DNA from: Alkalibacter rhizosphaerae
Lineage (GTDB): Bacteria > Bacillota > Clostridia > Eubacteriales > Alkalibacteraceae
Length of the DNA: 64,000 nucleotides
Direction of reading: 5' to 3'
NCBI RefSeq assembly: GCF_017352215.1
Contig: NZ_CP071444.1
Location: forward strand, 558,001-622,000
In this document: positions 36,543 through 45,645 of the stretch, piece by piece
Layout of the letters: each line of letters opens with the position of its first letter
How positions within the stretch are numbered: position 1 is the first letter of the stretch
The notes under the pieces: model-generated
What the model was told of the DNA's origin: nothing
Seen by the model: the letters and a program-made list of their open reading frames with translations, nothing else
The model's database searches: none
Position numbers and translations under genes: made by a program

Positions 36543-37257
36543 CCAATACCCTCCTCACTTCCAGGCATGTTTCATAAAAGGACATGTTGTTCCTTAGATC
36601 GTCCAATCCAAATACTGGATTCTCCATGGTTCGAACCACGGTCCCCTGTTTCATCACCACGATCTTTTGGCCTAAAAATACAGCCTCCTCGATGTTATGG
36701 GTCACTAAAACGAGGGTCATTCGATTCTTTCGAAAAACATCCAAAACCAGGTTTTGGATGTGCTCCTTCGTTATGGCATCCAGTGCGGAAGATGCTTCAT
36801 CCATCAACAAAAGGTCCGGCTGCAGCACCAAGCTGCGTCCTATGGCCACTCGCTGTTGTTGTCCCCCGCTCAACTCGGAAGGAAATTTTTCTGCAAATTC
36901 CATCAGTCCCAGCTGTTCAAGCACTTTTCCCACATTGGTCTTGATATCATTTTTCCCCATTCCTCTGGTTTTCAGAGGAAAAGCCAAGTTTTCCCAAACC
37001 CTCTTCCACGGCAGCAATCCGTAATTCTGCAGGATCAAACCGGTCTTTTTTCTTGTCTTGTTCAAAACTTCTCCACCGATCCGGATGCTTCCGGAAGCAG
37101 GTTTTATCAGACCAGCCAGGGCATACAGCAATGTGGTCTTTCCACATCCGGAAGGTCCGATGATGGCACAGGTCTCATGATCTTGAACCAAAAGGTCAAG
37201 CCCCTTTACGGCTGCTTCCGATCCATAGTATACATCCAGACCATCCACGTCAATCAT
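36526..37257 (-). CDS. ABC importer ATPase, SsuB/TauB/ThiZ-like
   Basis: 243 aa. Walker A GPSGCGKTT, Q-loop LILQNYGLLPWK, signature [15 protein letters not shown], Walker B LLLMDEASSALD. Middle gene of a three-gene operon and overlaps both neighbours. Confidence 0.93.
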   Translation of the reverse strand: MIDVDGLDVYYGSEAAVKGLDLLVQDHETCAIIGPSGCGKTTLLYALAGLIKPASGSIRIGGEVLNKTRKKTGLILQNYGLLPWKRVWENLAFPLKTRGMGKNDIKTNVGKVLEQLGLMEFAEKFPSELSGGQQQRVAIGRSLVLQPDLLLMDEASSALDAITKEHIQNLVLDVFRKNRMTLVLVTHNIEEAVFLGQKIVVMKQGTVVRTMENPVFGLDDLRNNMSFYETCLEVRRVLDEESS

Positions 37258-38164
37258 GGGTGAATCGATCCTCTACCAACTCTTCATAATCCAGTTCAAT
37301 GGAGATCCCCAGCACTTCTTGGTTCCAGTCCAGGATTCCTTGAAAGAATTCCTTGCTTGGTACTCTTGCCTGATGATATTCAGGCATCAGGATATTTTCT
37401 TTGATTTGGGGATTCAGCTCCAATGTCTGGATCAGGATGTCACGAGCCGGACCATCGTCTGCGTTGATATCTTGTATCGCCTTGTTGTAGGCTTGATGAA
37501 ACAATTTCAGGGCTTCTTCCTTCTCAGTTATGGCACTATCCGTAAATACCATCACATCAGGCGAAAACGCATCATCGTTTTCGATCATTTCCTTTTTCAA
37601 GCCATTGAGGGCTCCTTGCGATGCCATGGGTTCCGGAATAACTGCCATATCAAGATTTCCCGTTGCCACCATTTCCAGTCTGGCCGGGATCTCATTGATG
37701 TAGACTTTCTCCACCTCATAATCCATCAAGCTTTTATCCGACAGGTAATTGGAGACGCTTACTTCCATCATACCGACTTTGACCTCCTTTTTTCCATCAT
37801 ACTCTGGATGAATAAGAAACGGAAAGGAACCGTCGGTACTGGTGGTTACTTTGATGGCAAATCCATTTTCTACATTATTGACCAGTGCGATCACGTCTGT
37901 CATGGCTCCATCAAGTTCCCCGCTTTGCAATGCACTTTGTCGATTCATGGCATTGGTGTATATTTGAATTTCTACGTCCAATCCTAGCTCTTCATAATAT
38001 CCATTTTCTTTTGCCAATAAAATAGGTGCAGAATCCACTGCCGGCATGACCCCGATCTTCAAAGACAAATTTTCGCCATCCCCACCACTTTCATTACTGC
38101 AAGCGGTCAACAATACCAATGCCAAAACAAAAAATATCACTAAAATTCTTTTTACCCTATACAC
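37250..38164 (-). CDS. ABC importer binding lipoprotein, NMT1/SsuA-like
   Basis: 304 aa, lipobox LLTAC with Cys21. NMT1/SsuA-like fold: IGVMPAVDSAPILLAKENGYYEELG at the start of the mature protein, then LQSGELDGAMTD and AVIPEPMA. Ligand unknown; alkanesulfonate, nitrate and thiamine-pyrimidine precursor are all used by this family, and no sulfonatase, nitrate or thiamine gene is adjacent. First gene of the operon. Confidence 0.88.
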   Translation of the reverse strand: MYRVKRILVIFFVLALVLLTACSNESGGDGENLSLKIGVMPAVDSAPILLAKENGYYEELGLDVEIQIYTNAMNRQSALQSGELDGAMTDVIALVNNVENGFAIKVTTSTDGSFPFLIHPEYDGKKEVKVGMMEVSVSNYLSDKSLMDYEVEKVYINEIPARLEMVATGNLDMAVIPEPMASQGALNGLKKEMIENDDAFSPDVMVFTDSAITEKEEALKLFHQAYNKAIQDINADDGPARDILIQTLELNPQIKENILMPEYHQARVPSKEFFQGILDWNQEVLGISIELDYEELVEDRFTHD

Positions 38165-38277
38165 GTCTTGTCCTCCTTAATGTTATAATGTCATGTATGC
38201 TTACCAAGATAATCCATAGGTAATTATACCGATAAGTTTTTTTTTTATCAACCAAAAATAAAGGAAAGGAAGTTTCC

Positions 38278-39192
38278 ATGAAGAAAAAGAACACAAAGAA
38301 CACTATAAAATCTGCAAAAGATCTGTGGATCGCCCTGCGTCCCCTATCCTTGACCCTTTCCCTGGCTTCGACGACCATGGGGATCCTCATGGCTCGACAG
38401 GATGGTTTTTTGTTCAACGGCGACACCGGTCTGGATCTTTGGAAGATCGTATTGATCACCATCGCGGGAATGAGCGTATTGGGATCAGCCAACCTCATCA
38501 ATGATTTCTATGAAGGCTCTTTCAAATACCATCGACCTGGAGAAAAAACCTACCGCTTTTCGAAATACGACCGCACCGCTTTTGACATGCTGGTTTTTGC
38601 CTTCAGCATGCTGTGTATATTGTTGACTGCAATCATAGGTTTGATCCTCATGAACTGGAGTACTCATAACCTTATATACATAGGTTTGATAGGAATCGCT
38701 GGTGCTTATGCCTATACAGGAGAACCTTTTGTCTATAAACGAAAGGGGCTTGGTGCGGTCTTGTCTCTGATCCTGGTGGGTTCACTCATGGTGGAAGGCA
38801 GCTACATGGTATTCTCCCGTCAGTTCTCCTGGTCTCCGATCCTGTATACATTGCCTGCAGGATTGATGATCCCCTTGATGATGTTTTCCAATGAGATCCG
38901 GGATGTGGAACGGGATAAACGCCTAGGCATCAAAACCTTCACCGTCATATTCGGAAAGAAAGTAGGAAAGCTTGCTTATATAGGATTGCTGGTCGCCGCC
39001 TACGCATTGACCCTAACTTTTGTCATCCGTGGAAAACTGCCCTTGTTGAGTTTGTCGGTATTGCTCACACTTCCTTTGTCCGTTCACGCATACAGGACCG
39101 TTTCTCAAAAGACCAGCGGGATCCGAGTAACCAATTGGCTCCACATCGCCTTTAATCTCCTCTTCATTGCCTCACTTTCCTTTTCTGGATGA
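38278..39192 (+). CDS. UbiA-family prenyltransferase (MenA-like)
   Basis: 304 aa with about nine membrane helices. First Asp-rich motif reads NLINDFYEG (the usual N-D-x-x-D has Glu at the last acidic position); second reads EIRDVERDKRLGIKT, the Mg-diphosphate binding DxxxD. Such enzymes attach isoprenoids to aromatic acids or other acceptors. No other quinone-biosynthesis gene is in the window, so menaquinone synthesis is not established. AAGGAAAGGAAG precedes the ATG. Confidence 0.85.
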   Translation: MKKKNTKNTIKSAKDLWIALRPLSLTLSLASTTMGILMARQDGFLFNGDTGLDLWKIVLITIAGMSVLGSANLINDFYEGSFKYHRPGEKTYRFSKYDRTAFDMLVFAFSMLCILLTAIIGLILMNWSTHNLIYIGLIGIAGAYAYTGEPFVYKRKGLGAVLSLILVGSLMVEGSYMVFSRQFSWSPILYTLPAGLMIPLMMFSNEIRDVERDKRLGIKTFTVIFGKKVGKLAYIGLLVAAYALTLTFVIRGKLPLLSLSVLLTLPLSVHAYRTVSQKTSGIRVTNWLHIAFNLLFIASLSFSG

Positions 39193-39207
39193 AGACAGCT
39201 CATATGC

Positions 39208-39233
39208 AAAGACCCCCTGGTTCAGGGGTCTTT
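39208..39233. terminator. Terminator between UbiA gene and hydrogenase operon 1
   Basis: AAAGACCCC/GGGGTCTTT with eight-base loop and TTTTTG on the plus side; it also lies at the 3' end of the minus-strand operon. Confidence 0.88.
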
Positions 39234-39251
39234 TTGTACGATACTATCTAC

Positions 39252-39755
39252 CTACATTACACTTTTCTGCATGCTCCTTGGAAGATAGTGAAGGACCAGT
39301 AATCCAATAAATCCTCCAATGAGAGCGGTGTAGAGCTGAGGCAATGACAGGGCAACAACGACGGGAGCCGGAAGATTCGGCACAAAAAACGCTGCCAGGA
39401 TCCGTACACCTACGGCCATGGAAAGAAATTTTCCTGCAGCTGCCATTATGACCGCAATAAATTGATTTCTCTTATAAAACAACCAGAACACCAGGGCATA
39501 AATGGTGTTTCCCAGCATGATCACCGGTATCACAGGCAACAGACCCATGATCCCGACAAAAAATGCCACCAATGGAGTGAGACAACCTACAGTTACAGCA
39601 CCCCATGGACCTACCAACACTACTGCCAGCAACAACACCATGTTGACCAGCGGTCCCACCACCGGTTGGGCAAACGGCGCCAGTCCGATCTGGATCATCA
39701 AAGCAAGTGCCAGCAACAGCCCTGTTTTTGTGATAAATATTACCTTCCTGTCCAT
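39252..39755 (-). CDS. ECF-transporter S component-like membrane protein
   Basis: 167 aa, about five to six hydrophobic helices. ATG at 39755 follows AGGAG; an in-frame GTG two codons upstream overlaps the site. Belongs to the small substrate-binding S-component family of energy-coupling-factor vitamin or metal transporters (PF12822-like). No A or T component is nearby, so it would use shared ECF modules. It lies 17 bases downstream of hydA1 on the same strand, hence likely co-transcribed. The ligand is unknown; a hydrogenase or flavin cofactor precursor is only a guess. Confidence 0.72.
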   Translation of the reverse strand: MDRKVIFITKTGLLLALALMIQIGLAPFAQPVVGPLVNMVLLLAVVLVGPWGAVTVGCLTPLVAFFVGIMGLLPVIPVIMLGNTIYALVFWLFYKRNQFIAVIMAAAGKFLSMAVGVRILAAFFVPNLPAPVVVALSLPQLYTALIGGFIGLLVLHYLPRSMQKSVM

Positions 39756-39772
39756 GTTCACTCCTCTCCTTC

Positions 39773-41605
39773 TTATGTTTTATTTCTCATGGTGTAATTG
39801 GTATGAAGCAATTCGTGGGATCGATGTCCCAATGGTTTTTCTAAAAAGTTGCTGTAGATCTGTTCAATGAAAGGATTCTCATGGGACTTTCGCAACACTT
39901 TCTTCTCGTCTTCCCGATAGAGACCTTCCATTCTCTTTTGACGGATCTCGTCAGTGGTCATGCGAGGTTGTCCACCGCCGCTGATGCATCCTCCGGGACA
40001 CCCCATCACCTCGATGAATAGATGAGGACTGGTCCCTTGCTGGATCTCATCCAAAAGCATGGTTGCCCCAACCAGCCCGCTGGTGCTTGCGATGCTGACG
40101 GGAACCCCCTGCAGGAATTCGAACGCTTCCAGGGGATCCTCAATGGTCAAGGAAGCTACTTTGATTCGATCCAAACCTTTCATAGGTTCCACCCTCAGTT
40201 TTTCAAAGGGGATCTCCCTTCCTGTTACCAGCTCATAAACGGTTCGAAGAGCCGCTTCCATGACGCCTCCAGTTACCCCGAAAATATCAGCAGCACCGGA
40301 CGACAGACCCAGGGGATTTTCGAATTCTCCCTCTTCCAGAGCGACAAAATCGATGCCCGCATCTTTGATCATTTTACCGAGTTCTCTGGTCGTCAATACG
40401 GCATCTACATTGGGTAGATCGTCATTGACCATTTCCGGTCGCTTGATCTCATACTTTTTCGCCGTACAAGGCATGATGCTTACCACATACAGATCTTCCG
40501 GCCGTACCTTGATAACGCTGGCATAATAGGTTTTGATCAAAGCACCCAGCATCATATGGGGAGACTTGCAGGTGGATAGATGTTCCAATTGTTGAGGAAA
40601 TGCATGTTCTGCATATTTGATCCAACCTGGAGAGCAGCTGGTGATCATGGGCAAAGCCGGAGGTTCTGCCAACAACGGCAATCCGGTTTTTTTCACCGCT
40701 TCCTCATCAATGGCTCCTTGATGGAACAGGTGATTCACCAACCGCACCAACAATTCCGTCCCTTCCTCGATAATGGTCAGGTCTGCAGCAAAGTTTGTAT
40801 CGAATACGTGATCAAAGCCCAGTTCTTCCAGAGCCTTCGCCATTTTCCCCGTTACGTTGGATCCCGGTTCCATGTCAAACTCTTCTCCCAAGGCCACCCT
40901 TACTGCAGGTGCGGTTTGCACGACGACCACCTTTTTGGGATCCATGATGGCATCCCATACGGGTGTAATGGCATCCCGCTCCTTCAAGGCCCCGGTCGGA
41001 CACACGGTAACGCATTGTCCGCAGTTGGTACACACCGTTTCCCCCAAAGGCAGATCCAATCCGCCGGCCACTGTGGCTTCAAAACCTCGATTTTGGGTAT
41101 TGAGGATCCCTACGCCCTGGATCTCATTGCATACGGTGACACACCTTTTGCATAAGATGCATTTGCTGTCATCCTTTTCGATGGCCCATGAACTGTTATC
41201 CAGGGAGGATTTGGATTTGGAGCCTTCAAAGCGGCTGTTTTGCACCTGGATCTGCTCTCCCAGGTCCTGGATCTCACAGTGATTGTTCCTACTGCAGATC
41301 AAACAGTCTTTAGGGTGATCGCTCATCAACAATTCAAAAAGTACTTTGCGGGCATTCCGCACCCGTCCCGTATTGGTGTGGATCACCATTCCTTCCTTTG
41401 CTTGGGAGATGCAGGATGCCTGCAGGTTTTTCATACCTTCCACTTCCACGACGCACATTCGACAGGCACCAGACTGATGGACATCCTTCAAGTAACACAA
41501 ATGGGGAATATTGATCCCATTATCTTTGGCCGCTTCCAATATGGTGGTACCATCCGGTACAGCCAATGCTTTTCCATTGATCGTCAAATTGATCAATTCC
41601 TTCAC
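39773..41605 (-). CDS. hydA1: [FeFe]-hydrogenase catalytic subunit HydA1 (divergent H-cluster motifs)
   Basis: 610 aa, the H2-activating subunit of a multimeric hydrogenase. N-terminal [2Fe-2S] (Cys37, 48, 51, 65), His/Cys-ligated [4Fe-4S] (HPKDCLICSRNNHC, 97-110), two [4Fe-4S] ferredoxin motifs (CILCKRCVTVC 149-159; CTNCGQCVTVC 192-202), then the H domain. L1 reads TSCSPGW (322-328) where the common form is TSCCPxW, so the second Cys, normally a cubane ligand, is Ser. L2 is normal (MPCTAKKYE, 378-386). L3 is EVMGCPGGC with Gly instead of Ala. Last of hydC-hydB-hydA. Confidence 0.93.
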   Translation of the reverse strand: MKELINLTINGKALAVPDGTTILEAAKDNGINIPHLCYLKDVHQSGACRMCVVEVEGMKNLQASCISQAKEGMVIHTNTGRVRNARKVLFELLMSDHPKDCLICSRNNHCEIQDLGEQIQVQNSRFEGSKSKSSLDNSSWAIEKDDSKCILCKRCVTVCNEIQGVGILNTQNRGFEATVAGGLDLPLGETVCTNCGQCVTVCPTGALKERDAITPVWDAIMDPKKVVVVQTAPAVRVALGEEFDMEPGSNVTGKMAKALEELGFDHVFDTNFAADLTIIEEGTELLVRLVNHLFHQGAIDEEAVKKTGLPLLAEPPALPMITSCSPGWIKYAEHAFPQQLEHLSTCKSPHMMLGALIKTYYASVIKVRPEDLYVVSIMPCTAKKYEIKRPEMVNDDLPNVDAVLTTRELGKMIKDAGIDFVALEEGEFENPLGLSSGAADIFGVTGGVMEAALRTVYELVTGREIPFEKLRVEPMKGLDRIKVASLTIEDPLEAFEFLQGVPVSIASTSGLVGATMLLDEIQQGTSPHLFIEVMGCPGGCISGGGQPRMTTDEIRQKRMEGLYREDEKKVLRKSHENPFIEQIYSNFLEKPLGHRSHELLHTNYTMRNKT

Positions 41606-41608
41606 CTC

Positions 41609-44600
41609 CTAAGCCCGATAATCGCATCGCAGACAACGCATGGCTTCTGCCATGGCATTGAGGCGATGGTATCGGTACGCCACTTCTCTAAAATTGTTGA
41701 ACCGTTCCTCCGGTGTCAAAAAGTCCATGGGGAATCGGGAATGCTCCATCAATTCCGAATCATCGATCTCCATGGGGATTTCGATATGTTCTCCCTTATA
41801 GAGTTCGCCACTGCCCCCCAATGCCGCATCAATGGCAGATGCCGCCCGCTTTCCGTCTGCTATGGCCAATATGGCCACGTTGGATCCGCGAACCACGTCT
41901 CCACCGGCAAATACCTGTTCCACGTTGGTTCTTTGAGTGCTTTCATCAACAATGAAGGTGTCCCAATTGGTCAGATCGAAGCGATAGGGTTTTGCAAAAT
42001 CGATTTCCGTATGCTGGCTGACTGCAACGATGACCTGGTCACATGGAAATACCAAGGTATTGCCCTCATCCGCCACAACTTTATTTCTGCCGTCGGCGGA
42101 GTAGCCTTTTGCTTTCATCTTTTGGAACAATACACCTGTAGTTTTATCCACGCCCTGAATTTCTACAGGAGAAAACATTTCATGAAGAAGGATCCCCTCT
42201 TCCAATGCTTCATCGATCTCCCGCTCATGTGCCGGCATGTCTTCTTTTTTTCTTCGATAGAAGATATGGACCTCTTTTGCTCCTTTTCGCAAGGAAACCC
42301 TTGCCGCGTCTACTGCAGTGCTGCCCCCACCAATGACGACCACTACGTTTTCCTGTTCCGGCCATGTCCATTCTCCTGCATGCCGCAAAAATTCCAGACC
42401 CTTGTGGACTCCTGGCAGATCTTCACCGGGGATCCCAGCCGACTTCGATCCATGAGTCCCGGTGCCGATAAACACGGCATCGTGGGCTTCCCTCAACTGG
42501 CCAAAGGAAAGATCCTGACCGATCTCCACGTTGGTTTTGATTTTCACTCCCACCCGCTTGATGGAATCGATCTCTTTCATGAGGACATCTCTTGGAAGTC
42601 GATACTCCGGAATGCCGTAGGCCAGAACGCCTCCCGGCAATGGGTGCTTTTCATAGATGGTGACGTCATATCCCATTTTTGCCAAATAAAATCCACAGGT
42701 CAGACCGGATGGTCCGGCACCTACGATGCCCACGGACTTGTCTTTTTTGGACAATACAGATTCCGGTACTCCCCCTTCCACTTTCATGGCTTCATCGGCT
42801 GCAAATCTCTTCAGATCACTGATGGCCAGTGGCTCGTCCAGCTGGCTCCGTCTGCACTTGCTTTCACAAGGATGGGTGCAGATCCTCCCACAAACGGCAG
42901 GCAAGGGATTTTCCTGGCGGATCAACCGGTAGGCATCCAATGGTCTTCCTGCAGCAATCAGGGCCATGTAACCCGGTACGTTCACGTGAGCGGGACAGGC
43001 ATTTTCGCATGGCGATATAAACAGATCGGAACAAACTCCAGCCTGACAGTGGTGATCTCGAATATGTTGATCGTATTCTTCCCTAAAATACTTGATGGTA
43101 CTTAAAACGGGATTCGGTGCAGTTTGTCCCAAACCGCATAAAGCCGTATCCTTGATGGTTTCCGATAATTCGATAAGGAGCTCCACGTCCCCTTCTCTTC
43201 CCTGTCCCTGGGTGATCCGATTCAATATTTCCAACATTCTCCTGGTTCCGACACGACAAGCAAGGCACTTTCCGCAAGACTCGTCTTGAACGAATTCCAT
43301 GAAATATCTGGCCATATCCACCATGCAGGTGTCTTCATCCATACAGATCAACCCACCGGATCCCATGATGGCACCCAGGTCCGACAAGGATTCGTAATCT
43401 ACCGGAACGTTCAGATTGTCCCCGGTGATGCATCCGCCGGAAGGTCCGCCGGTTTGGGCGACTTTGAACCGTTTTCCTTTCGGAATTCCACCACCAATAT
43501 CAAAGAGGATCTCTCCCAAAGTCATTCCCAACGGCACTTCCACCAATCCGGTATTATTGATGTCCCCTGCCAGTGCGAACACTTTGGTACCACGGCTTTT
43601 TTCCGTACCATGACGTTTGAAATGATCGGCACCTTTGCTTAGAATATTGGGAATGTTGCCCAACGTCTCAACATTGTTGATGACAGTGGGTCGTTTCTCC
43701 AAACCTTCATCCGACGGATAGGGCGGCTTTTGTTCCGGTTCTCCCCTTTTCCCTTCCACGGAAGCGATGAGGGCCGTTTCTTCTCCACAAACAAAGGCAC
43801 CAGCACCGATGCGGACCTCCAGATCAAATGAAAAATCCGAATCCAGAATGCCCTCGCCCAGAAGTCCCGCCTGTCTTGCGATCCCAATGGCTTCTTCCAA
43901 CCGGTCAATGGCCAATGGGTATTCCGCCCGCACATATACGTAGCCTTTGGTAGCGCCAATGGCATAACCGGCGATCAACATGCCTTCGATGATATTGAAC
44001 GGATCTCCTTCCAAAAGGCTGCGGTCCATAAATGCGCCTGGATCCCCTTCATCGGCATTGCAGATCATGTATTTTTGACCTTCCCGATGTTTGGCGGCAA
44101 ATTTCCACTTCAAACCCGTTGGGAATCCTCCGCCGCCTCGTCCGCGCAATCCGGATTCGATGACCTCTTCGATCACATCCTCCGGTGTCATTTCATGCAA
44201 TGCCTTGTTCAGCCCTTGAAATCCGTCTCTGCTGATGTATTCTTCCAGCGATCCGTAATCGATAACACCACAATTGCGAAGGACCATTTTCTCCTGGCCT
44301 TTGAAAAACCCGATCTCATCCATGGTGCTCTTGTATTCTTTGTCTGCTTCATCATAATAAGTGAATGACACGACCACTTCGTTTTGCAAAAAATGTTTTT
44401 CCACCAGTTCTTTCATCATGGATGGTTCCAGATGACAGTAAAGTATCCTGCCCGGTTCCACCACCATCATAGGGCCTGCATCACAAAGTCCCATACAGCC
44501 GGTCACTTTGATGTGGACTTTTTCCTGCAATCCCTGCTTCGCCAATTCATCTTGAAATGCCTTCCTTACCTCTTCACTTTTTGAAGAAATGCACCCGGCA

Positions 44601-44713
44601 CCGCTGCAAATGGATACGATCCACTGGTATTTGCTCATTCGATCCTCGTAAACTTCCCTGGCTGTCGATAAATCCCGTCCGTTTTCAATGGTCTTGGTTT
44701 TTACCATGTCCAT
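41609..44713 (-). CDS. hydB1: HydB/NuoF flavoprotein fused to a GltD/NfnB-type NADPH flavodomain
   Basis: 1034 aa from the ATG at 44713, preceded by GGAGGGG (an upstream in-frame ATG lies inside hydC). Domains in order: thioredoxin-like [2Fe-2S] (Cys36 and Cys41, then CMGLC near 78-82); NuoF FMN/NADH domain with RGRGGGGFPTG and GAFVCGEETA; C-terminal NuoF [4Fe-4S] motif ESCGKCLACRVG; then CENACPAHVNVPGY and CGRICTHPCESKCRR, Fe-S ligands of a DPYD/GltD module; FAD motif VGAGPSGLTCG; NADPH motif VIGGGSTAVDAA; tail RCLRCD. The usual 2x[4Fe-4S] ferredoxin tail is absent. It should link NAD(H), ferredoxin and possibly NADP(H). Confidence 0.92.
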   Translation of the reverse strand: MDMVKTKTIENGRDLSTAREVYEDRMSKYQWIVSICSGAGCISSKSEEVRKAFQDELAKQGLQEKVHIKVTGCMGLCDAGPMMVVEPGRILYCHLEPSMMKELVEKHFLQNEVVVSFTYYDEADKEYKSTMDEIGFFKGQEKMVLRNCGVIDYGSLEEYISRDGFQGLNKALHEMTPEDVIEEVIESGLRGRGGGGFPTGLKWKFAAKHREGQKYMICNADEGDPGAFMDRSLLEGDPFNIIEGMLIAGYAIGATKGYVYVRAEYPLAIDRLEEAIGIARQAGLLGEGILDSDFSFDLEVRIGAGAFVCGEETALIASVEGKRGEPEQKPPYPSDEGLEKRPTVINNVETLGNIPNILSKGADHFKRHGTEKSRGTKVFALAGDINNTGLVEVPLGMTLGEILFDIGGGIPKGKRFKVAQTGGPSGGCITGDNLNVPVDYESLSDLGAIMGSGGLICMDEDTCMVDMARYFMEFVQDESCGKCLACRVGTRRMLEILNRITQGQGREGDVELLIELSETIKDTALCGLGQTAPNPVLSTIKYFREEYDQHIRDHHCQAGVCSDLFISPCENACPAHVNVPGYMALIAAGRPLDAYRLIRQENPLPAVCGRICTHPCESKCRRSQLDEPLAISDLKRFAADEAMKVEGGVPESVLSKKDKSVGIVGAGPSGLTCGFYLAKMGYDVTIYEKHPLPGGVLAYGIPEYRLPRDVLMKEIDSIKRVGVKIKTNVEIGQDLSFGQLREAHDAVFIGTGTHGSKSAGIPGEDLPGVHKGLEFLRHAGEWTWPEQENVVVVIGGGSTAVDAARVSLRKGAKEVHIFYRRKKEDMPAHEREIDEALEEGILLHEMFSPVEIQGVDKTTGVLFQKMKAKGYSADGRNKVVADEGNTLVFPCDQVIVAVSQHTEIDFAKPYRFDLTNWDTFIVDESTQRTNVEQVFAGGDVVRGSNVAILAIADGKRAASAIDAALGGSGELYKGEHIEIPMEIDDSELMEHSRFPMDFLTPEERFNNFREVAYRYHRLNAMAEAMRCLRCDYRA

Positions 44714-44724
44714 TTTTACCCCTC

Positions 44725-45222
44725 CTACTCGTAAAGCTCCAAAATGTTTTTGATCCGGTTCGGGTTCACTCGCTTGTGGACATTGTTGTCGATGCTGATG
44801 GCAGGAGCCAGACCGCATGCACCGATGCAGCGTTTGATCTCCATGGAAAATCTTCGATCCAATGTCGTTTCCCCCACATCGATCCCCAGCAATTCATTCA
44901 GCTTCTCGATGATTTTTTTCCCGCCTCGAACATAACATGCGGTTCCCAGACAAATGCTGATGGTATGACGCCCTTTCGGCATGGTGGAGAAAAACGAATA
45001 GAAACTTACCACACCGCTTACCCTGGATAAGGGCAAGTCCATCTTTTCTGCAATGAAACGCTGGGTATCCGACGATAAAAATCCGAATATGGATTGTGCG
45101 TAATGCAAAATCTGGATCAGGTTTTTTTCGTTGCGGTTGTAGCGATCCATTACCTCTGTCAGCAAATCGTATTGTGCTTCCGGAGACTTCACTTTTTCTT
45201 CGCACAAAACTGCTTGACTCAT
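44725..45222 (-). CDS. hydC1: HydC/NuoE-like [2Fe-2S] subunit 1
   Basis: 165 aa, thioredoxin-like NuoE fold. Ligands are visible in CLGTAC and CIGACGLAP. Part of the bifurcating hydrogenase core that passes electrons to HydB. ATG follows GAGGAGGTG. The gene heads the operon, 11 bases ahead of hydB1. A palindromic Rex-like site lies about 70 bases upstream. Confidence 0.94.
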   Translation of the reverse strand: MSQAVLCEEKVKSPEAQYDLLTEVMDRYNRNEKNLIQILHYAQSIFGFLSSDTQRFIAEKMDLPLSRVSGVVSFYSFFSTMPKGRHTISICLGTACYVRGGKKIIEKLNELLGIDVGETTLDRRFSMEIKRCIGACGLAPAISIDNNVHKRVNPNRIKNILELYE

Positions 45223-45545
45223 GTTGACACCTCCTCATAGATTGTTTGTATGTCAGGTATGTATGTACAGGTAATTAACAGGATGTGGAAATTGGTTAAA
45301 TGTTTAACTTTTTTGCATGCTATATATTTTGAACATTCTGATTATTTTACATAATCGTATCATATTTTATTGATAAATGCATCTTTTTTCTATTTTATAT
45401 CGTAAATTCGCTATTTTTTATATATTTTTCGATTATTTTATTGTTACATTACTAACATTTTCAAGGAACATACTGTATTTTTTTGAATATATCTGTTGTT
45501 AAAGTTCAAGTTTTGTGTTAAATTTTGATTATTCTTAAATCATTC
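45223..45545. promoter_or_regulatory. AT-rich divergent intergenic with a Rex-like palindrome
   Basis: Between hydC1 (leftward) and the antiporter gene (rightward). TGGTTAAATGTTTAACTT (45293-45310) contains GTTAAA/TTTAAC arms separated by two bases and resembles the NADH-sensing Rex operator. A weak TTGTTA-17-TAAATT promoter may serve the riboswitch. I see no ORF. Confidence 0.4.
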
Positions 45546-45606
45546 GGGGAATGAATGTCTCCCCTGGCTTGCCTAAACCGCTATCATTAGCTGATGACTT
45601 CTGCCT
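45546..45606 (+). ncRNA. Fluoride (crcB) riboswitch
   Basis: Matches the crcB fold: P1 GGGGA/TCCCC (45546-45550, 45560-45564) enclosing AATGAATGTC; then AAACCGC (45575-45581), a short loop and GCTGATGACTTCTGCC (45590-45605), the conserved 3' strand. The pseudoknot can form between GAA-T-GTC of the P1 loop and GACTTC, with one bulged base. The ten-base linker after P1 is longer than in the structural model I recall. The expression platform is not clear: a small TCTGC/GCAGA hairpin and a T-run follow before the ribosome site. Confidence 0.85.
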
Positions 45607-45645
45607 GGCAGAGCGTTGGCTTTTTTTGTTGAAGGAGGGATCGAC

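Noticed and set aside
41240-43105. Open frame of 621 codons on the plus strand
   Set aside because: It is antisense to the fused HydB gene, has no ribosome site and shows no family features; the minus-strand protein is clearly recognised.
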